Assembly (NCBI GenBank): GCA_910577915.1
Contig: CAJTOM010000014.1
Coordinates: forward strand, 1 to 39,674
DNA length: 39,674 bases
Origin: an uncultured Oscillospiraceae bacterium
Lineage (GTDB): Bacteria > Bacillota > Clostridia > Oscillospirales > Oscillospiraceae
Reading direction: 5' to 3'
Shown: positions 24,479-32,288 of the stretch, one piece after another
Layout of the letters: every line of letters begins with the position of its first letter
Position numbering within the stretch: the stretch's first letter is position 1
Notes under the pieces: model-generated
Told to the model about the DNA's origin: nothing
The model's input: the letters and a program-made list of their open reading frames with translations, nothing else
Database searches by the model: none
Program-made: the position numbers and the translations under genes

Positions 24479-24979
24479 TTATGAGCAGCGACAGGGGCGG
24501 TAGAGCTCGCCGTTGACGTACAGCTCGCCGGTGATGTCCACCCGCCCCGTCAGATCCGTGTTCCCGGAGACGGACAGATCCCCCTCCAGGGTCAGATTCC
24601 CCTTGATCTCCAGGCTCCCCTCCAGATGGACGGGGCCCTTGACAGCGATGCTGCCGTCCTTTTTCAGATAGACGGAGGCGCCGCCGGCGGAGTAGAGATA
24701 CAGCTCCCCCGGCGCAATGGCCGCCGGCGCGGCGGCGGCGGTCTCCGCCGCTACCACGCACTGCTCCTGACAGCCCACGCCGCCCCGGACCACCAGCACC
24801 GTGTCCCCGGCCTGGGGCTGCCAGACGACGCCGCCGGGGGCGAAAACCTCCAAATCCCGCTGCTCGCCCCTGGTCATAACGCTGGCGCTGCCGCCGCCGA
24901 TGGTGGTGACGCCCATGTCCACGGCGGAGGCCTCGCGCTCCGCCGCCTGGTGCAGGGCCATGGCTCTCGATACCCACAT
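24479..24979 (-). CDS. gpV-like baseplate spike protein
   Basis: Predicted 166 aa. An OB-fold-like N-terminal half (VFAPGGVVWQPQAGDTVLVV) is followed by a beta-helix-like repeat region of about 50 residues with alternating hydrophobics and Gly (GSLEIKGNLTLEGDLSVSGN). It ends in RPCRCS. This is the architecture of P2 gpV/gp45-type membrane-piercing spikes, though the tip has CxC rather than the usual His-x-His iron site. Lies between the gpD-like and gp25-like genes. Confidence 0.82.
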   Translation of the reverse strand: MWVSRAMALHQAAEREASAVDMGVTTIGGGSASVMTRGEQRDLEVFAPGGVVWQPQAGDTVLVVRGGVGCQEQCVVAAETAAAAPAAIAPGELYLYSAGGASVYLKKDGSIAVKGPVHLEGSLEIKGNLTLEGDLSVSGNTDLTGRVDITGELYVNGELYRPCRCS

Positions 24980-24985
24980 GCGCGC

Positions 24986-25921
24986 TCACCTCCTGCTCAC
25001 GGTCAGCAGGGTGACGGCTCCGTCCCCGTCCATCCGGCTGCGGGAGCGCACCACCTCGTAGCTGCCGGTCAGATTCAGCCGGGTCAGGCTCAGCTCCGCC
25101 CGGTCCCCCGGCAGGGCCGCAAAGGGGAAGGGCAGCTCCAGATCGATCTCCAGCTGCTCCAGGGCGGACTGGGCGATCTGGTACTCGCCGGTGTACCGGC
25201 GGGCGTCGGGGGTGCTCCGGGGCATGTAGAGCACGTGCCGCCGCTGGCCGCCGGCGGCGGTGAAGGCCTCGTTGACCACCTGGTGGGAGACGTGCTGGAC
25301 CTTGTCCTGGATGAGCACCTGGGAGATCACGCCGTAGCGCTGCTCCCGCTGGCGCAGGGAGAGCAGGGGGGTCTGGTCGTCCACCCGGATCTGCCGCCCG
25401 CTGCCCCACAGAGGCCCCGCCACCAGGGTTCCCTCTCGGGTGAAGTAGGGGTCGAAGCCTCCGAAGCGGTTGGTGAAGCCCTGGAGGGCCCGCCACTGGC
25501 TGGAGCCGGAGGCAACGGCGTAGCCGCTGCCGGAGACGTCCTGGCGCACCTGGGTCTGGATGCCGTAGGGCGATACGTGGTTGGCCAGGATGTCCGAGAG
25601 GGGGGCCCGCTCGTAGGAGAGGGCTTCCGACTCGTTGTCCAGCAGCAGCGCCGCCATACCCCGGCCCTCCACCGTGGCCAGCAGCCCCTGGCCGGAGAGG
25701 GTGATCTCGTAGGCGTCCACCACGCCCCGGAGCATCACCTCGCCGTCCCAGGCGGCGGTAAAGCGGACGGCCCTGGGCAGCACCTGGGCCATCTCGCCGT
25801 CGTACAGGCAGACGGCCCGCAGGCTGTCGCAGGGCACCGCCCCCGTCAGCTCCAGATCCCAGCGCAGCAGCACGGGCAGCTGATAGCGCCTGCCGTCGCA
25901 GGTGTCCAGATGCAGGGTCAT
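24986..25921 (-). CDS. gpD/XkdQ-like tail hub protein
   Basis: Predicted 311 aa from the ATG at 25921, which overlaps the upstream stop as TGATG. Features such as LPVLLRWDLELTGAVPCDSL, then LLLDNESEALSYERAPLSDI and NRFGGFDPYFTREGTLVAG, match XkdQ/late-control-D hub proteins that join the tube to the spike. Its position between the LysM protein and the spike agrees. There are no cysteine clusters or transmembrane parts. Confidence 0.8.
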   Translation of the reverse strand: MTLHLDTCDGRRYQLPVLLRWDLELTGAVPCDSLRAVCLYDGEMAQVLPRAVRFTAAWDGEVMLRGVVDAYEITLSGQGLLATVEGRGMAALLLDNESEALSYERAPLSDILANHVSPYGIQTQVRQDVSGSGYAVASGSSQWRALQGFTNRFGGFDPYFTREGTLVAGPLWGSGRQIRVDDQTPLLSLRQREQRYGVISQVLIQDKVQHVSHQVVNEAFTAAGGQRRHVLYMPRSTPDARRYTGEYQIAQSALEQLEIDLELPFPFAALPGDRAELSLTRLNLTGSYEVVRSRSRMDGDGAVTLLTVSRR

Positions 25922-26478
25922 CACGGCAGCGCCACCTCCTCTCCCACGCCGATCAGGTTGGGGTTTTTGATCCCCGGATTGGCCGACAGCAGCTCCTCCA
26001 GGGCCACGCCGTACCGCCCGGCGATGCTCCACAGGGTCTCCCCGCCGGCCACGGTGTGACGCCGGGGGGCCAGGGGGGAGGCGGCCCCGGCGGCGGACCC
26101 CGCCGCCGTCAGCTGCTCGCTGTACCCGTCGAACCGCTCCCGGAACTCGAAGCTGTAGCGGACGTAGTCCGGCAAGGGCTCCTGCTCCAGCTTCAGGGCG
26201 GTGAAATAGGCGTTGGCGATCTGCCACAGGGGGTGGATCAGCAGCCCGGGCCCGCCGCCGTAGAACACGGAGGCCAGGCGCTTGAACTCCTCGTAGGCGT
26301 CCGCCCCGGCGAACTCCCCCGCCCCCCGCATCACCCGGCAGGTCAGCCCCAGATCCTGCATGCAGTAGCGCCCGAAGGGCACCTTGTGGGCCGCCACCTG
26401 CCGCTGGTAGGTGATGGAGTAGACGGCGGGGTTGTGGGGCCAGATGTAGCTTTTGTAGCGCATAGGTGTTAGAAGCAT
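25921..26478 (-). CDS. XkdP-like LysM tail protein
   Basis: Predicted 185 aa. Residues 1-~115 are a tail domain (YKSYIWPHNPAVYSITYQRQ). Residues ~140-185 are one LysM repeat (HTVAGGETLWSIAGRYGVAL, then NPGIKNPNLIGVGEEVALP), which binds peptidoglycan-type sugars. XkdP of PBSX has the same plan and follows the tape measure directly. Here it follows the Pro/Ala-rich protein instead. An alternative start at 26463 (MRYKSY) is possible. Confidence 0.85.
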   Translation of the reverse strand: MLLTPMRYKSYIWPHNPAVYSITYQRQVAAHKVPFGRYCMQDLGLTCRVMRGAGEFAGADAYEEFKRLASVFYGGGPGLLIHPLWQIANAYFTALKLEQEPLPDYVRYSFEFRERFDGYSEQLTAAGSAAGAASPLAPRRHTVAGGETLWSIAGRYGVALEELLSANPGIKNPNLIGVGEEVALP

Positions 26479-26493
26479 GCCCGCTCACCTCCC

Positions 26494-27261
26494 TCAGTAC
26501 AGCGGAAAACCGTTGTCATAGCGCCGTCCGTCCCGCTGGAAGGCCTGGGACACCGCCTCGGCCGTCAGGGGCGCGGGCCCCGCCGAGACCAGCTCCTCCG
26601 TGACGCCGGTCCACCGGCCGGGGTCCATTCCGCCTGCGGGACCCACGGAGAACCCGGCGGCGGTGGGCGGGAGCGGTGCGCTCCCGGTCTCCGCCCGGAC
26701 GCTGGCGGCCTCCGCGCCGGTCTCCGCCTCTCTGGGGGCGCTCTCCGGCTGGGGCAGGGGTGTTTCTGCCTCCGCCCGCACTGCCGGCGCGTCCTCCAGG
26801 GGCGCGGCCTCCTCCGTCCGGACGGCGGGGGGATCGGCCTGCTCTGTTCCCTGCGGCTCCCGCCGCTCCGGCGTATCCGGTGTGTCCGGCGCGGCCTCCT
26901 CCAGCGGATCCCGATACGCCCGGCCCGCCGCCTCCGGGGAGGAGTCCGCGGGGGACGCCCCGGCGCTGGCCGGCGCGTCCGGCTGGGACCGGACGGCGGC
27001 CCGGTGGGCCGGAGCCTCCGCCTGGTCCGAGAGGTAGGCCTCCGCCGGCCGGGGCGGCTCCGGGCCCTCCGCCAGAGCGCGGAAGCGATCCCAGTCGAAA
27101 TTGCCGCTCTGGGCCCGCTCCTCGCCGTAGGGGGCGGCAGGGGGAGCCCCGCCGCCCGCCGCCTCCGCCAGGGCCCGCAGGCTGTCCGCCAGCCGGGAGA
27201 GCCCCTCCAGCGTCGCCGCCGGAAACCGGAGGTTTACCTGGATCAGCTCCCGCTCCTCCAT
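26494..27261 (-). CDS. Pro/Ala/Glu-rich low-complexity protein in the tape-measure position
   Basis: Predicted 255 aa; the ATG at 27261 overlaps the tube stop (TGATG). Residues 1-35 are an amphipathic helix (LIQVNLRFPAATLEGLSRLA). Residues ~40-215 are disordered-looking, made mostly of P, A, E, G and T. The C-terminus returns to a structured-looking segment (LTAEAVSQAF, then DGRRYDNGFPLY). It occupies the site of the XkdN chaperone and XkdO tape measure (well over 1000 aa in PBSX). I do not recognise it. It could replace, or be a remnant of, the tape measure. Confidence 0.75.
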   Translation of the reverse strand: MEERELIQVNLRFPAATLEGLSRLADSLRALAEAAGGGAPPAAPYGEERAQSGNFDWDRFRALAEGPEPPRPAEAYLSDQAEAPAHRAAVRSQPDAPASAGASPADSSPEAAGRAYRDPLEEAAPDTPDTPERREPQGTEQADPPAVRTEEAAPLEDAPAVRAEAETPLPQPESAPREAETGAEAASVRAETGSAPLPPTAAGFSVGPAGGMDPGRWTGVTEELVSAGPAPLTAEAVSQAFQRDGRRYDNGFPLY

Positions 27262-27650
27262 CAGGCGGCCACCTCGATCCGGCCGGCGGCCACCACCGTC
27301 ACCTTCTCGGCCACCATGGAGCCCACCTTGCCCTCCTCCTGGATGGCGCTCCACTGGCAGCCGCTGTAGATGACCTTCCGGTCGGGCTTGCAGATGACCA
27401 GGGAAAAGTCCGCCAGGGCGAAGAAGTCGATGCCGTCGCTGATGGCGTCGTCGGTGGCGTAGAGCCTGGTCAGCTCCAGCACGTACTTGCTCTGTCCGTT
27501 GATGGTGGCCACCGGCTCGCTCTCGCCGAAGGCCTCCACCACCTGGCTGGTCTTGGTGGCCTTGGCGGTGTAGCTCTGCACCACCGCCACCTTCCGGCCG
27601 TCCAGCTCCAGATAGATGTCACAGCTTGTGGGAAAACCCGTTACTTCCAT
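27261..27650 (-). CDS. XkdM-like tail tube protein
   Basis: Predicted 129 aa. A small beta-rich protein (CDIYLELDGRKVAVVQSYTA, later KVIYSGCQWSAIQEEGKVG) located directly after the sheath gene, the invariant place of the inner-tube protein in contractile tails. Its size is right for XkdM-type tubes. The ATG at 27650 has GGAAG upstream. Confidence 0.85.
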   Translation of the reverse strand: MEVTGFPTSCDIYLELDGRKVAVVQSYTAKATKTSQVVEAFGESEPVATINGQSKYVLELTRLYATDDAISDGIDFFALADFSLVICKPDRKVIYSGCQWSAIQEEGKVGSMVAEKVTVVAAGRIEVAA

Positions 27651-27671
27651 GCCGCTTCCTCCTTACTTAAC

Positions 27672-28730
27672 TTAAATCGTGATATGGGCGGTGAGGTAGA
27701 TCTGGTTGAGCCCGTGGGCCACGGCGAAGCTGAACTCCACCAGGCACACCGTGGGGTCGTCCTCGCACACGGATACCGTCACGTCGCCGTAGCTGTCGAT
27801 GACCTCCGCGCGCAGTTTGCTCTCCAGCTCCACGATGACCTGGGAGCGGATGGCCCCCCTGGTCTGGGCGGTGTTCTTGGTCTTGCTGAACCGGCTGCGC
27901 AGGCTCCGGCGGATGGAGGGGATCACCTCGTCCACGATGAGGATGGTGGTCAGCTCCCGCCAGGTGCTGTCCGGCGCGCCGCCGGTGGCGGTGCGGGTGG
28001 TGATGCCCCGCACAGGGGAGACCTCGCCGCCCACTGCCTCCAGGGGCGTCACGCCCCCCTGGACCAGCCGGTCGATCTCGTTGTCGCCGTAGGCCTCGCT
28101 GACGCCCCCCAGACCCCGGAGCTCCGTGCCGTTGAGGGGCACCGCCGGGTCCCTGGTGAGGGCCAGGGCGGCGGCCACCGCCGCCGCCGCGAACATGCCC
28201 GGCAGGGGCGTACCGGCGCTGTCCAGGGCGTCGGGACCCACCAGCACTACGCGCTCGCTGTTGAGCGCCTTGGCCCGCCCGGTGAGCTCCTCAATGGACG
28301 CGCCGTCCATGCCCACCACGGCCACGCGCTCCCGCCGGGCCTCGCAGGCGCTCTCCAGGCTGGCGCGCAGGGCCTGCTGCACCGCCAGATCCCCGCTGTC
28401 GCAGACCACGACCTGCACGTCCTCCTCCGCCTGCAGGGCGGCGAAGGCGGCGGCGTAGTCCTCGCCCTCCACGGCCACCGCCGCCACCACGGACGCGCCG
28501 CCCAGAAACAGCAGCCGCAGCATGGAGGACATGCCCGGCGCGCCGGCGGCGTCCTCGCCGAAGGCCGAGAGGCCCGCCTCATAGCTGGTGAGGACCACGC
28601 ACCGGTTTGGCGTGCCGGCGGTGCTCTTGGCCGCCACGCCGATGGTGCGGGCGGCGCGGCCCGCGCGCACCGTGGAGGAGGCGTCATAGGAGGAGTAGAC
28701 CCCCGGACGCTCGTGAATGATATGTCTCAT
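27672..28730 (-). CDS. Contractile tail sheath protein (XkdK-like)
   Basis: Predicted 352 aa from the ATG at 28730 (MRHIIHERPGVYSSYDASST); its start overlaps the previous stop (ATGA). ERPGVYSSYD is the classical sheath N-terminal motif. The C-terminal domain has the sheath handshake segment GVTPLEAVGGEVSPVRGITT and TWRELTTILIVDEVIPSIRR. It is shorter than PBSX XkdK (about 466 aa), with a reduced middle domain. It forms the contracting outer tube. Confidence 0.92.
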   Translation of the reverse strand: MRHIIHERPGVYSSYDASSTVRAGRAARTIGVAAKSTAGTPNRCVVLTSYEAGLSAFGEDAAGAPGMSSMLRLLFLGGASVVAAVAVEGEDYAAAFAALQAEEDVQVVVCDSGDLAVQQALRASLESACEARRERVAVVGMDGASIEELTGRAKALNSERVVLVGPDALDSAGTPLPGMFAAAAVAAALALTRDPAVPLNGTELRGLGGVSEAYGDNEIDRLVQGGVTPLEAVGGEVSPVRGITTRTATGGAPDSTWRELTTILIVDEVIPSIRRSLRSRFSKTKNTAQTRGAIRSQVIVELESKLRAEVIDSYGDVTVSVCEDDPTVCLVEFSFAVAHGLNQIYLTAHITI

Positions 28731-29215
28731 TTGCGTACAACACCTTTCAATATAAAATCTGTCAGCAGCACCCCGTCCTCCGAGGCCTCCGCGGTAAAAT
28801 ACGCGCCGCAGGAGAGACTGCCCCGCCGCACAAACATGGCGGTATCCTCGTCCCAGACGGTCTCCTCCCAGCGCAGCTCCGCGGGCCTCAGGCCGGCGGG
28901 GAGGCCGCTGAGCATCACCTGGTGGAGCGTCTCCAGGGCGCTGTCGCACCCCGGGGCCCCCAGCTCCGCCGGGCTGTAGAGGTCCATGGACAGCGTCAGC
29001 TCCAGACGCAGGCCGTAGACCTCCCGGCGGTCCGGGGTCTGCCCCAGGTAGCGCCCCATGGCGCCGCCCCGGCTCTCCCCGGTGCGCAGGCCCACCGCCG
29101 CCACCGGCCTGTCGCAGCGGGCGGCCCAGCCCGGCTCGAAGGCTGTCCTGACAGCCAGCCCCGCCTGGTTCAGGGCCCCGGCAACGGCCTGTTTTACCTG
29201 TTCCAATCCGTTCAA
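28727..29215 (-). CDS. Head-tail completion or minor tail protein
   Basis: Predicted 162 aa from the TTG at 29215, chosen because AAGGAGG lies 7 bases upstream and the frame before it is Pro/Gly shadow. It begins MNGLEQVKQAVAGALNQAGL. Middle part YGLRLELTLSMDLYSP then SALETLHQVML. Located between the connector genes and the sheath, where XkdJ/tail-terminator type proteins lie. Assignment rests mainly on position. Confidence 0.65.
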   Translation of the reverse strand: MNGLEQVKQAVAGALNQAGLAVRTAFEPGWAARCDRPVAAVGLRTGESRGGAMGRYLGQTPDRREVYGLRLELTLSMDLYSPAELGAPGCDSALETLHQVMLSGLPAGLRPAELRWEETVWDEDTAMFVRRGSLSCGAYFTAEASEDGVLLTDFILKGVVRK

Positions 29216-29544
29216 TCCGCTGCCTCCTTCTCCCGCCGCAGCACGCAGCGGCAGTAGAGGACCTGGTCCCGCCACCGGACGGCCTGGACCTCCTGGGCCG
29301 CCAGGCGCAGCCCGTCCAGCGCCAGCCGGTCTCCCGGCGCGGGGGCCGGCTCCGGGGGGCCGATATACAGCCACCGCTGGCGGCTGACCGCCCCCAGGGG
29401 CGTGGCGGCCACCGGGAGGTCCTCCCTCTGCCGGCGCACCGGCTGCACAAATGCCCGCACCGCCAGGGACGCTCCAGTCTCCCGCCTGGTAAGGATCACG
29501 CTCTGCCCGTACCGGGCCATGATCCGCTCCAGCCGGGCCCTCAT
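29212..29544 (-). CDS. XkdI-like head-tail joining protein
   Basis: Predicted 110 aa. Beta-rich with RYGQSVILTRRETGASLAVR at the start and LDGLRLAAQEVQAVRWRDQV near the end, a pattern seen in small head-tail joining proteins. Its stop overlaps the next TTG start and its ATG overlaps the upstream stop, so it is tightly coupled. Assigned by position and fold-like pattern only. Confidence 0.68.
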   Translation of the reverse strand: MRARLERIMARYGQSVILTRRETGASLAVRAFVQPVRRQREDLPVAATPLGAVSRQRWLYIGPPEPAPAPGDRLALDGLRLAAQEVQAVRWRDQVLYCRCVLRREKEAAD

Positions 29545-29906
29545 CCCCGGACCCCCGCGAAGGCGAAGCCGCCGTCGGTCCAGTAGGGGCGCATCAGCTC
29601 CCCGGCCTGGCGGCGCAGGGCCTGGACCGTCTCGTCCCCGCCCGCGCCGCCCTTGAGACGCAGCTGCACGTCGCCGGCGGCAAACTGCTCCACGCCGCCG
29701 CTACCCTGGCAGGACAGGGCCCCCGCCGCCGCCAGCATGGCGGCGGCGCAGGCAAAGCAGCTGCCGCAGTCCTCCGGGCTCACCCCCGCCCGCAGCCGGG
29801 CGGCCGTCTCCGCCTCGGCGGCGGCGCACAGGGCCTCCAGCAGGGGCTGCTCCGCCTCCCCGGGTTGGGCGATGGCGGCGGCCAGGCGCAGAATTTCCTC
29901 ATACAT
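29541..29906 (-). CDS. Head-tail connector-like protein
   Basis: Predicted 121 aa. Helical, with LRLAAAIAQPGEAEQPLLEA and a Cys-containing SPEDCGSCFACAAAMLAAAG. Small helical proteins just after the capsid gene are usually gp6-type connectors (XkdH position). A GTG one codon earlier at 29909 is an alternative start with the same GAGGAG site. Confidence 0.68.
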   Translation of the reverse strand: MYEEILRLAAAIAQPGEAEQPLLEALCAAAEAETAARLRAGVSPEDCGSCFACAAAMLAAAGALSCQGSGGVEQFAAGDVQLRLKGGAGGDETVQALRRQAGELMRPYWTDGGFAFAGVRG

Positions 29907-29942
29907 CACGACCGCTCCTCTCCAGCTTGTTCCCGCCGCCGG

Positions 29943-30974
29943 TCAGATCCGCAGGACCTTGGCCGCGTCGGTGAACAGCTTGGCGAAGCCGGAGGTGCTG
30001 GTGATGGCGGCCCGCTCCACCTGCCGGTCGATGAGCTTGTCGTACTCCACCATTACGTCCCCGGCGCTGACCATCTCCAGGGCGTAGCCTCGGTCCAGGC
30101 CGATGAGGGTGTCCGCCGGCATGGCGCTGGTGCGCAGCAGGGTGGCGCCAAGGGGGGAGGAGAGCACGCCGGTACCCTGGAAGTTCAGGCCCGTCAGGGG
30201 GTTCTGGAACTCGCTCATCTTCAGAAGCTCCAGCATCACCCCGTTGGGCACCAGGAGGGTGTTCATGGTGTAGGGGTCAAATCGGGACCAGAAGTCCAGA
30301 AGGCTCTCGTAGCTCAGCTTGCCCGCCGTGCCGCCGATGGGGGCGGAGCCCACGGTGAGGACCTCGGCGGGGTTGTCGTTGCCGTCCCCGTCCCGGATGA
30401 CCTTGATAGCGTCCTCCAAGTGCATTCGGGCGATGTGGCTGCCGATCTGCCGCAGAGTGATGGAGAACAGATCCAGCCGCTGGAACCGGATGGCCTCGTA
30501 GGAGGCCACCAGCATCCGGCCCCGTTTGTGGAGCTTTACCAGGTTGCTCTGGGTGCGCACGGTGGTCTGGGGCAGCTGGGCTCCCTCCTCCACCCGGCGC
30601 AGGCGCTTCTCCTCCTCGCTGGGGACGGAGTAGATGGAGCGGTAGTCCATGCCGTCGAACTGGGTGACGGTGGCGGTGATGGAGGGGAGGACGTTGTCCT
30701 CCTCCATGCCCTGACGCACCACCCGGGAGACGAACTCCGGGAACAGCACCGCCGACTCCGCAGAGCGGAAGAACTTTTCCACCACGTCGGAGCGGCTGCC
30801 CTTGACGTGGATGTCAAAGCGCTTGAGCTGCCGCTGGAAGGCGTCCAGCCCCTCCAGGGGGGTGCCCCGGTAATGCTCGCTGGGGTCCGCCGCCTCCAGC
30901 ACCTGGGAGAAGGATTTGCCCGCCTCGCCGTACATGCCCTTCTCCAGCTTCAAATTGTCGTATGCATATGCCAT
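29943..30974 (-). CDS. Major capsid protein
   Basis: Predicted 343 aa, with an ATG after GGGAGG. It sits between a small decoration protein and the connectors, as XkdG does. Features: EKFFRSAESAVLFPEFVSRV near residue 80, a typical HK97-like E-loop neighbourhood (QFDGMDYRSIYSVPSEEEKR), and PYTMNTLLVPNGVMLELLKM near the C-terminal third. It should form the icosahedral head. It appears intact. Confidence 0.85.
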   Translation of the reverse strand: MAYAYDNLKLEKGMYGEAGKSFSQVLEAADPSEHYRGTPLEGLDAFQRQLKRFDIHVKGSRSDVVEKFFRSAESAVLFPEFVSRVVRQGMEEDNVLPSITATVTQFDGMDYRSIYSVPSEEEKRLRRVEEGAQLPQTTVRTQSNLVKLHKRGRMLVASYEAIRFQRLDLFSITLRQIGSHIARMHLEDAIKVIRDGDGNDNPAEVLTVGSAPIGGTAGKLSYESLLDFWSRFDPYTMNTLLVPNGVMLELLKMSEFQNPLTGLNFQGTGVLSSPLGATLLRTSAMPADTLIGLDRGYALEMVSAGDVMVEYDKLIDRQVERAAITSTSGFAKLFTDAAKVLRI

Positions 30975-30992
30975 CGTGTATTTCCTCCCGCT

Positions 30993-31331
30993 TTACAGCA
31001 AAATTGTTACGGTTTTCGCCGTGGTGTCCACGTCGGCGGCCAGGCAGGCCACGCCGTCCCCGGCGCTTTTGACGCCGCCGTTTCCGTCGGCGGCCAGGCA
31101 CACCCGTCCCAGGGCGGGGGCGTCGCCGGAGTAGTCCACGGTCACAAAGCCGCCCACCTGCACCGCGCAGGCGTCCCCGGCGGCCCGCAGGACCACGCCG
31201 CAGAAGGCCTCCCCGGCGGCGCAGGGGCCCACCGTGCCGTTGTCGGTGATTTTCACCACGTGACCCTCCGTCAGGCCCTCGCCCCAGAAGGTGGCGCAGA
31301 CCTGGCCCACGCCCTCAAACGAAATACTCAT
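30993..31331 (-). CDS. Capsid decoration/stabilisation-type protein
   Basis: Predicted 112 aa. Beta-rich and Gly-rich (EGLTEGHVVKITDNGTVGPC, later VQVGGFVTVDYSGDAP and RVCLAADGNGGV). It matches the small DUF2190-like cement proteins placed just before capsid genes. Strong AAGGAGG site before the ATG at 31331. Confidence 0.72.
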   Translation of the reverse strand: MSISFEGVGQVCATFWGEGLTEGHVVKITDNGTVGPCAAGEAFCGVVLRAAGDACAVQVGGFVTVDYSGDAPALGRVCLAADGNGGVKSAGDGVACLAADVDTTAKTVTILL

Positions 31332-31367
31332 GTCAGATTCCTCCTTATGTGTGTCAAGGCGCGTCCG

Positions 31368-32282
31368 TCAGACCAGAAACGCGCCGTCCTCCTCGTCCTG
31401 GACAGGCTGGGGCCGGGGCCGCAGCTGGGGGGAGGGGGGATACTTCTCGTCCATCCGCCGCCGGTAGGCGCCGGAGAGGGCCAGCAGCTCCTCCTCGTCC
31501 AGCTTCTCCGCCGTTTTGGCCAGCAGCTTCAGATCCAGCCCCTCGTCCGTCAGCCCCGCCAGCCGCACCAGCTCCCGGCGCAGGCCCCGCATGTAGGAGC
31601 GCCCCATCCGTGCCTCCTCCTCCAGCGCCTCCAGCTGCGCCCGGCACTCCGGGTGCTCCTGGACCAGCCGCTTGAGCGCCGGGGCTCCGGCGAAGGACTT
31701 GATGACCCCCGCCCTGCGCTGGGCGGGCACCGCCACGAAGCTCCACTCGTAGGCGTCCGTGGGTCCGGTGAGGGTGAAGTAGCACAGCTTGCCGCCGTAG
31801 CGGCTGCCGCCCTGGTGGCTGCAGCGGTCCGCCCCGCACACGGAGCACACACGGCCCGCCACGCTGCACCCCACGCTGACCTCCTTTTTGATGCCCGCCT
31901 CGATCTCCTCGATGAGGTCGCGGTTTTTCTCGCTGCGCAGCATGTAGGCGTACCCCTTCAGGTACCGGATTCCGTCCCCGGCCGCCGTGGTTCCGCTCTC
32001 CCGGCACACCTCTGTGCGGTAAAGCCGGGCGGTCTGCTCCTGGGCGGACCAGTGGTGGTCGAAGATGCCGCTCTTGCCCACGAACAGGGCGCTGAGGGCC
32101 TCCAGCCCCGCCTCGTCAAACCGCTCCCAGTCCCGGTCCACCTCGTTGTCGCACAGCCGGACGGCGAAGGTGTACACCTGCTCCGGCGTCAGCTCCGTCT
32201 TGGCCAGCCGGTTGATGAGGGCCATGTCCTCCCGGTTCACGCTGTGCCGGGTGACGCTGCCCGGCGTTTTTCGAATGTCCAT
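31368..32282 (-). CDS. XkdF-like prohead protease/scaffold protein
   Basis: Predicted 304 aa. Residues ~60-90 have GKSGIFDHHWSAQEQTARLY and ~140-175 have VGCSVAGRVCSVCGADRCSH followed by GPTDAYEWSFVAVPAQRRAG. These fit the XkdF-like family, located between portal and capsid and thought to act in head assembly. The CSVCGADRC-H cluster could bind zinc. The last third is charged and helical, as in scaffolds. The ATG follows GAAGGGAG. Confidence 0.75.
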   Translation of the reverse strand: MDIRKTPGSVTRHSVNREDMALINRLAKTELTPEQVYTFAVRLCDNEVDRDWERFDEAGLEALSALFVGKSGIFDHHWSAQEQTARLYRTEVCRESGTTAAGDGIRYLKGYAYMLRSEKNRDLIEEIEAGIKKEVSVGCSVAGRVCSVCGADRCSHQGGSRYGGKLCYFTLTGPTDAYEWSFVAVPAQRRAGVIKSFAGAPALKRLVQEHPECRAQLEALEEEARMGRSYMRGLRRELVRLAGLTDEGLDLKLLAKTAEKLDEEELLALSGAYRRRMDEKYPPSPQLRPRPQPVQDEEDGAFLV

Positions 32283-32288
32283 TCCCGT

